From positions 1 to 51,583 of the forward strand of contig CANFNA010000002.1 in the NCBI GenBank assembly GCA_947448395.1: 51,583 bases of DNA, written 5' to 3'. This DNA is from Chthoniobacteraceae bacterium. GTDB lineage: Bacteria; Verrucomicrobiota; Verrucomicrobiia; Chthoniobacterales; Chthoniobacteraceae. Positions 17,690 to 26,831 of the stretch are shown in pieces; positions within the stretch are counted from its first letter, which is position 1; every line of letters begins with the position of its first letter. Both the position numbers and the translations under genes were made by a program. A model generated the notes under the pieces. It ran no database searches. It was not told the DNA's origin and was given only the letters and a program-made list of their open reading frames with translations.

Positions 17690-18655
17690 ATGGGCAAAAT
17701 CTACAACAACATCGTCGAAACCGTCGGCCGCACTCCTCTCGTCAAACTCAACCGCGTGACAGAAGGCATCGATGCCACCATCGCCCTCAAGTGCGAATTC
17801 TTCAACCCACTCGGCAGTGTCAAAGACCGGATCGGAATGGCGATGATCGAGGCCGCCGAAAAAGAGGGGAAGGTCAACAAGGAGACCGTGATCATCGAAC
17901 CCACTAGCGGAAACACGGGAATCGCCCTCGCATTCGTCTGCGCAGCAAAAGGATACCAACTCATCCTGACCATGCCCGAGACGATGTCTCTGGAACGCCG
18001 CACCTTGCTCGCCATGCTCGGCGCAAAATTGGTGCTCACGCCAGGAGCTGAAGGAATGAAAGGCGCCATCGCCCGAGCCGAAGAACTCGCTCGCATCACT
18101 CCCAATTCTTGGATTCCACAGCAGTTCAACAACCCCGCCAACCCTGCCATCCATCAGAAGACGACAGCCGAAGAAATCTGGGCTGACACCGATGGCAAAA
18201 TCGACATTCTCGTCGCCGCCGTCGGAACCGGTGGGACGATTACCGGATGCGCCGAAGTCCTTAAGGCCCGCAACCCAGGGGTGAAGGCGATCGCAGTGGA
18301 ACCAAAGGATTCCCCTGTGATCAGCCAGACGATGGCAGGTGAACCCGTCAAACCCGGGCCTCACAAGATTCAGGGAACAGGAGCAGGGTTCGTCCCAAAC
18401 AATCTCCATCTTAATATCGTCGATGAAGTGATCACCGTGACCAACGATGAAGCCTTCGCGATGGCACGCCGCCTCGCAAAGGAGGAAGGACTCTTAGTCG
18501 GCATCTCCTCAGGAGCCAATGTATGCGCCGCTCTGCAGGTTGCCCAGCGCCCTGAAAACAAAGGAAAACTCATTGTCACGGTCGCCTGTTCTACCGGCGA
18601 ACGCTACCTTTCCACGGCTCTTGCCGCCGACGCCCGCGCCGAAGTGGGCGCTTAA
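17690..18655 (+). CDS. cysK: Cysteine synthase A (O-acetylserine sulfhydrylase)
   Basis: PLP enzyme that makes L-cysteine from O-acetylserine and sulfide in the cytoplasm. The protein is 321 residues, normal for CysK. It has the PLP lysine (Lys45) in [11 protein letters not shown], the substrate loop TSGNTGIAL, and the phosphate-binding loop GTGGTITG. The C-terminal half keeps the family pattern [12 protein letters not shown]. An in-frame TTG at 17624 would add 22 residues, but ATG 17690 aligns with the usual family start ([19 protein letters not shown]). The start follows a CT-rich tract with no Shine-Dalgarno site. It is separated by 124 bases from the Exb cluster and ends at a strong terminator. 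Confidence 0.96.
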   Translation: MGKIYNNIVETVGRTPLVKLNRVTEGIDATIALKCEFFNPLGSVKDRIGMAMIEAAEKEGKVNKETVIIEPTSGNTGIALAFVCAAKGYQLILTMPETMSLERRTLLAMLGAKLVLTPGAEGMKGAIARAEELARITPNSWIPQQFNNPANPAIHQKTTAEEIWADTDGKIDILVAAVGTGGTITGCAEVLKARNPGVKAIAVEPKDSPVISQTMAGEPVKPGPHKIQGTGAGFVPNNLHLNIVDEVITVTNDEAFAMARRLAKEEGLLVGISSGANVCAALQVAQRPENKGKLIVTVACSTGERYLSTALAADARAEVGA

Positions 18656-18682
18656 GAATCCTCCCACTTCTTTTTAGCTTAC

Positions 18683-18719
18683 GGGGAAGTCCAGCCAACT
18701 GCTGGGCTTCCCCTTTTTT
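18683..18719 (+). terminator. Rho-independent terminator after cysK
   Basis: A 13-bp stem, GGGGAAGTCCAGC (18683-18695) pairing with GCTGGGCTTCCCC (18701-18713) with one G-T pair, has a 5-base loop and is followed by six T. Confidence 0.92.
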
Positions 18720-18790
18720 ATCCACCGACGGAACAAATCCACTCCCCTCGCGCACCCACCGGTTCCGTAAGGTCTTTGAGAGCCGGAGTT

Positions 18791-19723
18791 ATGCGCGTTG
18801 TTCCCAGCAAGGATATCGCCTCCGGAGTGGCGCAAACTCCGGTCACCGTCCTTGTGGCGGGGCTAGCTCTGTTTCCGCTGTTCATCCATCTCCTTGGGCT
18901 TCTCCTCGTCCAAGCGGTTAGTTTACTCCGCGATCTGGGCTGGGATGGGTTGTCTGCACTTAGATTTGAGGCAAATGGGCTCCAGTCCGCATCCCTCTCC
19001 GCGCCTTTTGGGAGAGCGATCCTCCCTCTTTCGTGGAGTCATTTGCGACATGGCGAGTGGTGGAGACTCGCCAGCTTTCCAATCAGTTCTCCAGGAGTTT
19101 TGCCCAGCGTCCTGAGCGCCATAGGCCTGTGGATCCTCGGTCGCTGCGCCGAACCCATATTGGGGTCCTTCCGGCTTCTCCTTATCCTCATAGCCAGCAA
19201 CACCGCGGCCGGAATCGCCCACTGTGCAGCCTCCGCTCTCGGCCTCATCTCCTCAGAGTCCGTTCTGCTTCATGGAATGGCGCCCACTGCCTTTTCGCTT
19301 CTGGGTGCCTATGGTTCCGTGATTCCGGACTGGCCAGTGGGAGCTGCCACACGATGGAGGATTCCGGGACTGCGCGCCCGTCATGTGCCGCGCCTAGCGA
19401 TAGCCTGCGCCCTCGTTCTCTGGATTTCCGGCGCCTACACCGAATCAGGCCCACTCGCAATGGCTTGCGCAACGCTTGTTGGCTGGAGCCTCACCCGAGC
19501 TATCGGATTCGGAGAACTGAAGCGGAACGTTGAGATATGGCGGTTACCCCGCACCGATTGGGAACGGATTCAGGCCATGAGTTGGGCAGAGTTTGTTACG
19601 AAGGAACTCGATCCTGTCCTGGACAAGATCGCCCGAAGCGGACTGGAAAGTCTGACCAAAGCGGAGCGCAGAGTCCTAAAGGCTGGGCAGTGGCGCCTTC
19701 GCCAGGGCGGGCCCGATCCATGA
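18791..19723 (+). CDS. Rhomboid-fold membrane protein lacking catalytic residues
   Basis: Integral membrane protein of about 310 residues that follows the rhomboid pattern: a GEWWRLASF motif before a long hydrophobic pair (LWILGRCAEPILGSFRLLLI), then LLHGMAPTAFSLLGAYG where active rhomboids have GASGAxFGLxG. The nucleophile Ser is replaced (Gly162-Met-Ala164-Pro), the oxyanion-side His/Asn of the second helix are absent, and the last helix (AMACATLVGWSLT) lacks the catalytic His. The C-terminal tail (LDPVLDKIARSGLESLTKAE) matches the small soluble domain found at the end of many rhomboids in this phylum. It is therefore a likely pseudoprotease. The start is ATG 18791, or TTG 18776 five codons earlier. 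The role is unknown. Confidence 0.75.
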   Translation: MRVVPSKDIASGVAQTPVTVLVAGLALFPLFIHLLGLLLVQAVSLLRDLGWDGLSALRFEANGLQSASLSAPFGRAILPLSWSHLRHGEWWRLASFPISSPGVLPSVLSAIGLWILGRCAEPILGSFRLLLILIASNTAAGIAHCAASALGLISSESVLLHGMAPTAFSLLGAYGSVIPDWPVGAATRWRIPGLRARHVPRLAIACALVLWISGAYTESGPLAMACATLVGWSLTRAIGFGELKRNVEIWRLPRTDWERIQAMSWAEFVTKELDPVLDKIARSGLESLTKAERRVLKAGQWRLRQGGPDP

Positions 19724-19901
19724 GAGCCTTACGAAGATGCGGCTAGAGGCCTTGAGCTCAACGGCATTCGGCCTAGGTCCGATCTGAAGATCATGAAGGT
19801 CCTTCAGGCGCCTCGGAAAGTTTCGATGCGCTAGGGAAAGGCACAACTTCCCGAGCCTCTCCTTGCCCAAAGCAAAGACAAACGGCATCCTCCCATACCC
19901 T

Positions 19902-21272
19902 ATGACACTCACCGAAAAAGTCCTAGCCCGAGCCTCGGGAAAGTCCCACGTCCAACCCGGAGATAATGTATGGGTTAACGTGGACACACTGATGACGCAT
20001 GATGTCTGCGGCCCCGGCACGATCGGCGTCTTCAAACGCGAGTTTGGCAAAACTGCGAAAGTCTGGGATCGCAACCGCGTGGTGATCATCCCAGACCACT
20101 ACATTTTTACAGCCGACAGCATGTCCAATCGGAACGTGGACATCCTTCGCGAATTCGCCAAGGAGCAAGACCTCCCCTACTTCTACGACGTCATCGACGA
20201 TCCCTCTGGGAATTGGAAATTCGATGTTGAGAAGGGCCAACTCAAGAAGCAGTACGGTTCACGGTACACAGGCGTCTGCCACACGACCCTCCCGTGGAAA
20301 GGCCACACTCGTCCCGGAGAAATCCTTTTCGGAACGGATTCGCACACCTGCATGGCGGGGGCGTTTAATCAATTTGCCACTGGAATCGGGAACACAGACG
20401 CCGGCTTTATTCTCGGCACCGGAAAACTCCTCATCAAGGTCCCCGAGTCGATGCGATTCTTCCTCGAAGGACAACTGCCCGTGGGAGTCATGGCCAAAGA
20501 CGTGATCCTCCACGTCATCGGAGAAATTGGGTTTGACGGCGCCACCTACCGCGCCATGCAGTGGGAAGGGCCCGGGGTGAACTCCATGTCCATGGACGAC
20601 CGGATGACCATCGCAAACATGGCTATCGAAGCCGGTGGAAAAAACGGCATCTTCCCCTGCGACGACAAAACCATCTCCTACGTTCGCGAACGCGTCACCG
20701 AGAACGGAACGAAGAACACCTTCGACCCCGTCGAAATCGATTCGAAACAGTCTTTCGTCTACGACAAAGTATTCGATCTCTCAAAGCTCGAGCCCACAGT
20801 GGCTTGCCATCCTGACCCAGGCAACCGCAAGAGCGCCAAGGAACTCGAAAAAGTGACACTCGACCGTGCCTACATCGGTTCCTGCACCGGCGGGAAGACC
20901 AGCGACTTCCTCGCCTTCGCCGAAGTCGTGAAAGGAAAGACAGTCAAGATCGACACGTTTGGAGTCCCAGCCACGACCCGCGTGGTTCAGGATCTCAAAG
21001 AAACCGTCTGGAACGGTCAAAGCGTCTGGCAAATCCTCGAAAGCGCCGGAGTCCGGCTTACGGAAAACGCCTCATGCGCCGCATGTCTCGGCGGACCCGT
21101 GGATACCTTCGGCCGTCTCAACACGCCGATGAAATGCATCTCCGCAACCAACCGAAACTTCCCCGGCCGCATGGGCAACAAGGAATCTCAAGTGTTCCTC
21201 GCCAGCCCGTACACCGTCGCGGCAAGTGCCCTCACCGGACACATCACCGACCCTCGGGAATTCCTCTCCTAA
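19902..21272 (+). CDS. leuC: 3-isopropylmalate dehydratase large subunit
   Basis: Large subunit of isopropylmalate isomerase (leucine synthesis), a 4Fe-4S aconitase-type enzyme, 456 residues. Cluster ligands are visible as Cys328 in YIGSCTGGKTSDF and Cys392/Cys395 in ASCAACLGGP. Other family motifs are LMTHDVCGPG, IIPDHYIF and GTDSHTCMAGAFNQFATGIG. From memory the sequence is closer to plant chloroplast IPMI large subunits and archaeal-type LeuC than to the E. coli form. An in-frame TTG at 19863 is rejected because ATG 19902 gives the usual N-terminus (TLTEKVLARASGK). leuD follows 34 bases later. A homoaconitase-like activity cannot be fully excluded from sequence alone. Confidence 0.93.
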   Translation: MTLTEKVLARASGKSHVQPGDNVWVNVDTLMTHDVCGPGTIGVFKREFGKTAKVWDRNRVVIIPDHYIFTADSMSNRNVDILREFAKEQDLPYFYDVIDDPSGNWKFDVEKGQLKKQYGSRYTGVCHTTLPWKGHTRPGEILFGTDSHTCMAGAFNQFATGIGNTDAGFILGTGKLLIKVPESMRFFLEGQLPVGVMAKDVILHVIGEIGFDGATYRAMQWEGPGVNSMSMDDRMTIANMAIEAGGKNGIFPCDDKTISYVRERVTENGTKNTFDPVEIDSKQSFVYDKVFDLSKLEPTVACHPDPGNRKSAKELEKVTLDRAYIGSCTGGKTSDFLAFAEVVKGKTVKIDTFGVPATTRVVQDLKETVWNGQSVWQILESAGVRLTENASCAACLGGPVDTFGRLNTPMKCISATNRNFPGRMGNKESQVFLASPYTVAASALTGHITDPREFLS

Positions 21273-21306
21273 CTCACTTCCTTAAAGCCTCAAACGCATC
21301 GATCGT

Positions 21307-21852
21307 ATGGCCCACACTGTCACCTCTCCCGTCTACGTTGTTCACGACAACATCGACACCGATCAGATTATCCCAGCCCAGTATCTCACCCTCGTGCCCA
21401 CCATCGCCGAGGAGTATGAAAAACTCGGTTCCTATGCGCTCATCGGACTTCCCGACGACGCGTATCCGCAGCGATTCGTTCCAGAGAACTCCACCAAAAC
21501 ACCTTACAAAATCGTCATTGCCGGAAGAAACTTCGGTTGCGGTTCTTCCCGCGAACACGCTCCCATCGCAATGGGAGCCGCTGGAGTCGAAGCTGTCGTC
21601 GCCGACAGCTTCGCTCGCATCTACTTCCGCAACTGCGTCGCCACAGGCGAACTCTATCCCTACGACTCCAATGAGCGTCTGTGCGACATCCTCAAAACAG
21701 GAGACATCGCCACTTTGGATTTCGATCACGATACCCTCACCGTGAACGGAAAAACTTACTCGCTAAAACCGCTGGGCGAAGTCCGTCCAGTGATCGACGC
21801 AGGGGGCATCTTCAACTTCGCACGCGAAAGCGGAATGATCTCGAAGGCGTAA
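21307..21852 (+). CDS. leuD: 3-isopropylmalate dehydratase small subunit
   Basis: Small subunit of isopropylmalate isomerase, 181 residues. It carries the swivel-domain motifs [18 protein letters not shown] and [20 protein letters not shown]; the loop after YL contributes to substrate choice. The N-terminal strand and the ENFGCGSS-type segment resemble plant small subunits more than E. coli LeuD, in line with leuC. The gene is directly downstream of leuC and ends at a terminator 47 bases on, so leuCD is a two-gene unit. No leuA or leuB is in the window. Confidence 0.94.
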   Translation: MAHTVTSPVYVVHDNIDTDQIIPAQYLTLVPTIAEEYEKLGSYALIGLPDDAYPQRFVPENSTKTPYKIVIAGRNFGCGSSREHAPIAMGAAGVEAVVADSFARIYFRNCVATGELYPYDSNERLCDILKTGDIATLDFDHDTLTVNGKTYSLKPLGEVRPVIDAGGIFNFARESGMISKA

Positions 21853-21898
21853 GCCTTCATCTCATAAAGGCTCTCCACCGAGCCAATCCCTCAAGACA

Positions 21899-21931
21899 GC
21901 CTGCATCGTTCGCGATGCAGGCTTCTTTTTT
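21899..21931 (+). terminator. Rho-independent terminator after leuD
   Basis: A perfect 10-bp stem, GCCTGCATCG (21899-21908) with CGATGCAGGC (21913-21922), has a TTCG tetraloop and is followed by TTCTTTTTT. It lies between the convergent leuD and phosphoesterase genes. Confidence 0.93.
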
Positions 21932-21951
21932 AGACACTCCTCTTCCTTCCC

Positions 21952-24714
21952 TCAGCCGCCACGTTTTCCAAACCACCTCCGCCAGAACGAACCGCCTCCC
22001 TTCCCAGTTTCCTCATTCTCCTCGTCCTCCCCAATGGCCCACTGCGGATACGGACGCCCCGTACCCATCATAGCCTGCCACAAAATCCGATTGAGCACAT
22101 CTTCAGGCGCTCGATCGACCTGCTCAAAATTCAACCGTGCGGACAACACCGCATTCCTCCTCAACACCCCGTCTTTATGCGCCTTTGCGGGCGGATTCAT
22201 CTGGTCCAAAGGAATATTACTCGGCAATGCCTGATACGGCGTCCAATCAGGCTTCTGCGTAAAACAATCCCACATCGGTGTGGCAGAGGCGTCGAACTGG
22301 TTCATCGGCGGCAATCCCAGAACCTGCTCGATTGTGCGCAATAAACTCGTTGTGTTGTATTGAGTGGAAACAACAGCCCCGCGCTTGGTGTACGCGCTAA
22401 TGCAGAAAGCCGTCGTTCGATACCCGCTCACATGATCCCATCCGGCCTGCGGATCATCCTCAATCGCTAAGATTAAAGTCTCCGGCCAAAATCGACTTTT
22501 CGAAAGCGCTTCGACAATCCGTCCAAAGGCAAGGTCGTTGTCCGCAACGCACGCTGCAGGCGTCGGAGTTCCAGGCTTTGTCCCACTCGTGTGATCTTGA
22601 GGCAGACATATCAATGTTAGATTGGGAAGCCCGCCCTTCTCCTCAAATTTTTGAAGATCGCGAATAAAGTAATCGGCTCGAAACTGATCTGGGACCGACA
22701 TGTCCCATCCCACGGTATCCGTTGGCGTATAGGGCTTGAGCGTATCCACCGTGGGTTCACTCGCAAAGATCACCTCATCGCTTTCGCCCTTCCAAGTTCG
22801 AAAGCAGGCCAGAAAATCTGGCTTCCCCCTTTTTGAAGTATCTTTCCACCGAACGTTTGGCCCTGTGAATTCACCGTAATTTCGGATCGTCCGTCCGTGT
22901 TTAATCGCATTGTCCCAAAGGAAACCCGCAGGGGAATAAATCAGAGCGTCCTTTTCATCCTCACCCATGCCATCGGGATAACTACGGGGAAATCCAGCAA
23001 AGGATTTTTCCATCACCGCAGTCGAAAATGCGGTCGTGCTCCATTGATGTCCGTCTGCGCTTAAAATCCCAGAGCAATACGTGTTGTCGAGCAGCACAAA
23101 ATCACGCGCCAATTTATGCAGATTCGGGGTGATCGCCTCTCCGAAAATACACAATTCAGGCGCTCCATTCCCACGCTTCTCATCTCCCAAAACTTGATCG
23201 TAAGTTCGATTTTCTTTGATCACATAAACCACGTGTTTGAACACGCTCGGCTCCCCAATGCGCTCTGGCACAGGCCGCGGAGAAACCCCATGACGAGCCG
23301 GAAGCTTGGAGGCCTCGATCGCTTCACTCCTGAAATTCCGCGCTGCCGTTTCTGAGAGCTTTGCCAGTTCCTCTTTGGAAGGAATGGGAACCATTGAAAG
23401 CGTTCCATTGTACTGATGCGAGTTGAACCCCGGAACCTTCTGCGGACTCTCCTTCATCTTGCTCGCCAAACCCTTGATGTTCGCGACCAGCAATTGTTTG
23501 CGCTTTGCATCGAAAACCAGCGCTCCTGGAAACCACCCCACCGGCACCAACCCTCGCAACCGCGACTCGCGATCGGCCGGATCAAATTGCAATACGGCAA
23601 TCGCATTTTGACTCCCGTTCGCCACATAAAGCGTCCGCCCATCCGGCGCGAAGCCCAGCGCGTTTGGAGAAGCGCCAAACAATTCAGCCGCATTTCTTCT
23701 AGTCCATATCGTTTCCACAACCGTATCGGTCCGCGCATCTAAGACCGTCAACGTATCGTCGCCCGAATTCGCGCAGACCACATACCGACCGTTCGGAGAA
23801 ACCGCTAACGCAGACGCATGGTGTCCCGCAGGAATTTCTAAGATCGGCTTCGGATCTCGCTCCCGCAAATCCACCACGCTCACTGAGCCTGGCAGCGCAA
23901 TGTGCCGAACCGGATCCACCCGCACTTCCGTGCCGCGCCCTGCAGGGCCAGTCAAATCGCCTGTCCCAGGGCGCGCGCCTCCCCAGTTGCTCACGTATGC
24001 CTTCTCGCCGACCACAACGACCCCATACGGAGCCACACCAACCGGAAAGCGACGCAACAACGCTCCGCTCTCCACATCCAATTCGAGTAACTGATTGCTC
24101 AAATTTCCACACACCAACAACCGCCGACCATCCTTTGTAAACGAAAGTCCTGATGGAATCTCCTCCTTGCGGCGTGGCGCATTGGCAAGCGGAAGTGGAA
24201 GCGAATGGGATGCCGTAATGGCTCCCGTTCCATCGACCGCAAAGACTTTCAAGCTGCCGTTGACGTTGCTCAGAAAAACCCTTTTCCCATCCGGCGAGTA
24301 AACAAGCCCAGTGTAACTGAGCAGTCCTTTTTTATCCGGCTCAAGAATGTTGGCCGAGGCTACCTGCGGCGCAGGTTCATTCTGCTTTTCAGACGGGAAA
24401 CCAACCCGTTGCAGAATTTCACCCGAGACCGGATCCAATGCAAGTAACTCACTCGTTTTTCCAGAAACCAGCACACGACTCCCATCCGGAGCCAGCGCCA
24501 GCGCCTGAGGACGTAAGCCTGTCAACTCCACCTGCTTCCCATACGGGGTCAGCGTCTGGTTCACAGGCGTAACAGAACGCCCCCGAGCCTTGTGCCCAAC
24601 CGTTTCTGAAGCCTCAGCGGTTGCGTCGGAAGCGGATGCTCCAAGTAACGAAAGCGGGAGCATCCCGAGGGTGCTGAGCAACCCTGAGGCGATCATCTTG
24701 AAGAGTGTTTTCAT
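21952..24714 (-). CDS. Secreted beta-propeller/phosphoesterase-family protein
   Basis: Exported protein of 920 residues combining two domains. After a signal peptide (about 1-30) residues 50-430 form a YVTN/YncE-like beta-propeller with repeats such as VSPNGRYVVCANSGDDTLTV and GFAPDGRTLYVANGSQNAI. From about residue 490 a phosphoesterase domain of the phospholipase C/acid phosphatase AcpA type begins with HVVYVIKENRTYDQVLGD and continues through NTYCSGILSADGHQWSTTAF to AIEDDPQAGWDHVSGYRTTA. The last 40 residues are acidic, then Gly/Arg-rich. The combination is common in Acidobacteria, Planctomycetes and Verrucomicrobia, but its substrate is not established. The start follows the terminator-like hairpin at 24741-24780. 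Confidence 0.9.
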   Translation of the reverse strand: MKTLFKMIASGLLSTLGMLPLSLLGASASDATAEASETVGHKARGRSVTPVNQTLTPYGKQVELTGLRPQALALAPDGSRVLVSGKTSELLALDPVSGEILQRVGFPSEKQNEPAPQVASANILEPDKKGLLSYTGLVYSPDGKRVFLSNVNGSLKVFAVDGTGAITASHSLPLPLANAPRRKEEIPSGLSFTKDGRRLLVCGNLSNQLLELDVESGALLRRFPVGVAPYGVVVVGEKAYVSNWGGARPGTGDLTGPAGRGTEVRVDPVRHIALPGSVSVVDLRERDPKPILEIPAGHHASALAVSPNGRYVVCANSGDDTLTVLDARTDTVVETIWTRRNAAELFGASPNALGFAPDGRTLYVANGSQNAIAVLQFDPADRESRLRGLVPVGWFPGALVFDAKRKQLLVANIKGLASKMKESPQKVPGFNSHQYNGTLSMVPIPSKEELAKLSETAARNFRSEAIEASKLPARHGVSPRPVPERIGEPSVFKHVVYVIKENRTYDQVLGDEKRGNGAPELCIFGEAITPNLHKLARDFVLLDNTYCSGILSADGHQWSTTAFSTAVMEKSFAGFPRSYPDGMGEDEKDALIYSPAGFLWDNAIKHGRTIRNYGEFTGPNVRWKDTSKRGKPDFLACFRTWKGESDEVIFASEPTVDTLKPYTPTDTVGWDMSVPDQFRADYFIRDLQKFEEKGGLPNLTLICLPQDHTSGTKPGTPTPAACVADNDLAFGRIVEALSKSRFWPETLILAIEDDPQAGWDHVSGYRTTAFCISAYTKRGAVVSTQYNTTSLLRTIEQVLGLPPMNQFDASATPMWDCFTQKPDWTPYQALPSNIPLDQMNPPAKAHKDGVLRRNAVLSARLNFEQVDRAPEDVLNRILWQAMMGTGRPYPQWAIGEDEENEETGKGGGSFWRRWFGKRGG

Positions 24715-24740
24715 GGGGGGATTGGATTCTGGGGAACCGC

Positions 24741-24780
24741 AAAATAAAGACTCCCCGCCCGCACTTAGCAGGAGGGGAGT
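24741..24780 (-). terminator. Probable terminator of the aldo/keto reductase gene
   Basis: ACTCCCC (24774-24780 read on the minus strand) pairs with GGGGAGT (24750-24756), with a 17-base loop and then CTTTATTTT on the minus strand. It separates the reductase gene from the phosphoesterase gene downstream of it. The loop is long, so strength is uncertain. Confidence 0.5.
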
Positions 24781-24849
24781 TTATTTGAAGGAGGAAGCCG
24801 CATTTTAGAATCAGTCCCATCCGATGGATTCGCCTCTCGAAATCCCCCC

Positions 24850-25995
24850 CTACGCCACAGCGCCGTGGGTGTAACCCAAGTCTTTCTGAGGATCCACTCC
24901 CCAGCGCTTGGCGACATCGAGCAGTTCCGCATTCAAAAGCCAACGGTCAGGCAGCGCTTCCCCTTCATGATCCGGATTGCCTCCCTTGAGTGCCATACAA
25001 CCCTTGTTCTCTCCAATCTCAGCAACCTCCTCCACTTCCTCCGGACTCAATTTCAGATTCGGCAAAGCCGCCAAATCATCCACTTTGGCTTCGATGGATT
25101 TCGTGCCTGTTCCGATTTCCTGAATCAGCGTGGGAATCACGCTCTCTACCGGTGCATGCGCCAAATTCCACAGACAGGCGAACTGAAGCAAACTCAGACC
25201 GTGCCGATCCGCAACGTGGCGCATGCGATCGATCTTCGAATTTCCCACCTCCACCCACCCCGCAGGTCTGTAACTGCGATGATCAAACTTCGCGAACTCG
25301 TGCCCTTCCTTCACATCGCCATGAAACAGACCTCCGTGATCCACAACTCGAGTCAGAAGCTTGATCTCGTGTTTAACCGCACTCTCCAGGCAGATTCTAC
25401 CAGGCCACGGTTCAAGCGGATTGAGAATAATCATGCTCCAATCAAGCAACCCGGCAAATCGCTCAAAATTAAGGATCAGATCGAGGGTAAATCCATTTGC
25501 CGGACCAGGCGCAATGCCGAGTTCCCGCGTGAGCTTTTGATCCTTCATGCGGTCCATGCCCTTCCAAACGGCATCGCTGCGAAAGCCTGTAAAATCAGGA
25601 TTGTGAAGCATCAAACAATCGAACTGTGTGACCCCACAGCGCTCCAAACTCTTCTCCGTCGCCATCCGGATGTAGTCGGCATACTCGGCGGTACCGCGCA
25701 AAGCAGGATCCGTGAAACGAGGATATCCTTTGGATCCGGCACGCTCACCTTTGTAAAAGTCATGCCCGATCATTCCCACCAGCGCATAAGAGTCGCGAGG
25801 AATTCCCTTCAGCGCTTTCCCGAGTAAAGTGTCCGCCGCTCCGTTTCCATAAACGTCCGAGGTCATGAAAGTTCGGATGCCCTTCTGATAGGCATATTGC
25901 AGAACCTCTACAAAGCGCCCCTCCTCAAGAGGTTCGCCAAAGTGCATGAAGCGGCCCCCATTCCAGGTGCCATAAGCGGTGCGGGTAATGTCCAT
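24850..25995 (-). CDS. Aldo/keto reductase-fold protein with altered active site
   Basis: Protein of 381 residues with the (alpha/beta)8 barrel of aldo/keto reductases, which normally reduce carbonyls with NADPH. It keeps the strand FMTSDVYGNG near the N-terminus, the LMLHNPD strand with His131, and a LLQFACLWNLAHAPVESVIP segment. Of the catalytic tetrad Tyr49 and His131 remain, but the Asp of the usual DTA motif is Met44, and the Lys expected in the next strand is Met75 (ALVGMIG in place of the xxTKxG pattern). It may be a non-reductase or use Asp47. The open frame extends to 26199, but that part is not protein-like; ATG 25995 begins the barrel properly (MDITRTAYGTWNGGRF). Confidence 0.82.
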   Translation of the reverse strand: MDITRTAYGTWNGGRFMHFGEPLEEGRFVEVLQYAYQKGIRTFMTSDVYGNGAADTLLGKALKGIPRDSYALVGMIGHDFYKGERAGSKGYPRFTDPALRGTAEYADYIRMATEKSLERCGVTQFDCLMLHNPDFTGFRSDAVWKGMDRMKDQKLTRELGIAPGPANGFTLDLILNFERFAGLLDWSMIILNPLEPWPGRICLESAVKHEIKLLTRVVDHGGLFHGDVKEGHEFAKFDHRSYRPAGWVEVGNSKIDRMRHVADRHGLSLLQFACLWNLAHAPVESVIPTLIQEIGTGTKSIEAKVDDLAALPNLKLSPEEVEEVAEIGENKGCMALKGGNPDHEGEALPDRWLLNAELLDVAKRWGVDPQKDLGYTHGAVA

Positions 25996-26109
25996 AAGCG
26001 TGTCGCATGAGCATAACCCGCAAACAGGCTCGGTTAAGGACGTATTTTTGAATTCGCCCACCCCATCTCCGGATTGTCGCGCGACCAAGGACCAGTCCAC
26101 ACTGGCCGA

Positions 26110-26766
26110 GTGCCGAAGCCCAAGTCCAACGCCCCAAGAAAAAAGGTCGAGATCCACTCGATTCTGGACCTCCTTTCCAAAACCTACCCCACAGCTCACT
26201 GCGAACTGAACTACACCACCCCCTTGGATCTCTTAGTGGCGACCATCCTCTCAGCCCAGTGCACCGACGCCCGCGTTAACCTAGTCACAAAAGCCCTGTT
26301 CGCTCGGTGTAAAATCGCCAAGGACTACGCAGAAATCCCGTTGGGAGAACTGGAACAACTCGTCCAATCCACCGGCTTTTTTCGATCCAAGGCCAAGCAC
26401 ATCCAAGGCTGTGCACAAGCACTGCTGAAACACCACACAGGCGAAGTCCCAGGAAAGCTGGATGCCCTCGTTCAACTGCCCGGCGTCGGCCGAAAAACTG
26501 CAAACGTTGTCCTCGGCGAAATCTTTGGCACCCCAGAAGGCATCGTTGTGGATACTCACGTCAAACGTCTGGCCGGACGACTCGGCTTCACTTACGCGAA
26601 AACGCCGGAAAAAATTGAGCAGGACCTTATCAAACTCGTCCCAAAAGAACGCTGGGCGATCCTCAGCCACCTTCTCATATGGCACGGAAGGCGACGCTGT
26701 TTCGCTAGAAAACCCAATTGCGCGGCTTGCGAACTCTCGTCTCTTTGCCAAAGCGCGGCCAAATAG
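26110..26766 (+). CDS. nth: Endonuclease III (DNA glycosylase/AP lyase)
   Basis: Base-excision repair enzyme that removes oxidised pyrimidines and cuts the abasic strand. The 218 residues contain the helix-hairpin-helix LPGVGRKTANVVLG with the catalytic Lys, the catalytic Asp in VVDTHVKRLAGRLG, and four cluster Cys near the C-terminus in C-x6-C-x2-C-x5-C spacing (CFARKPNCAACELSSLC). The start is uncertain: GTG 26110 gives an E. coli-like length, and TTG 26074 would add 12 residues; neither has a Shine-Dalgarno site. It is divergent from the aldo/keto reductase and convergent with the ThuA gene. Confidence 0.94.
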   Translation: MPKPKSNAPRKKVEIHSILDLLSKTYPTAHCELNYTTPLDLLVATILSAQCTDARVNLVTKALFARCKIAKDYAEIPLGELEQLVQSTGFFRSKAKHIQGCAQALLKHHTGEVPGKLDALVQLPGVGRKTANVVLGEIFGTPEGIVVDTHVKRLAGRLGFTYAKTPEKIEQDLIKLVPKERWAILSHLLIWHGRRRCFARKPNCAACELSSLCQSAAK

Positions 26767-26802
26767 CCCCTAAAAAGCGAGGCTTCGAAGCAAACCGGGA
26801 AA

Positions 26803-26831
26803 GCGAAGCACCAACCCTACTTCGCCTTTTT
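26803..26831 (+). terminator. Possible weak terminator after nth
   Basis: GCGAAG (26803-26808) pairs with CTTCGC (26820-26825), followed by CTTTTTC. The right arm lies inside the last codons of the convergent ThuA gene. A 6-bp stem with an 11-base loop is weak, so this is tentative. Confidence 0.3.

Noticed and set aside
19793-19834. Thirteen-codon frame (MKVLQAPRKVSMR) before leuC as a leucine leader peptide
   Set aside because: It has only one Leu codon and no terminator/antiterminator pair follows, so attenuation is not supported.
24865-25827. Open plus-strand frame of 320 codons
   Set aside because: Antisense to the aldo/keto reductase gene, no domain and no start signal.
25996-26199. 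N-terminal extension of the aldo/keto reductase frame
   Set aside because: It overlaps the nth start and its translation is not protein-like; the barrel begins at 25995.
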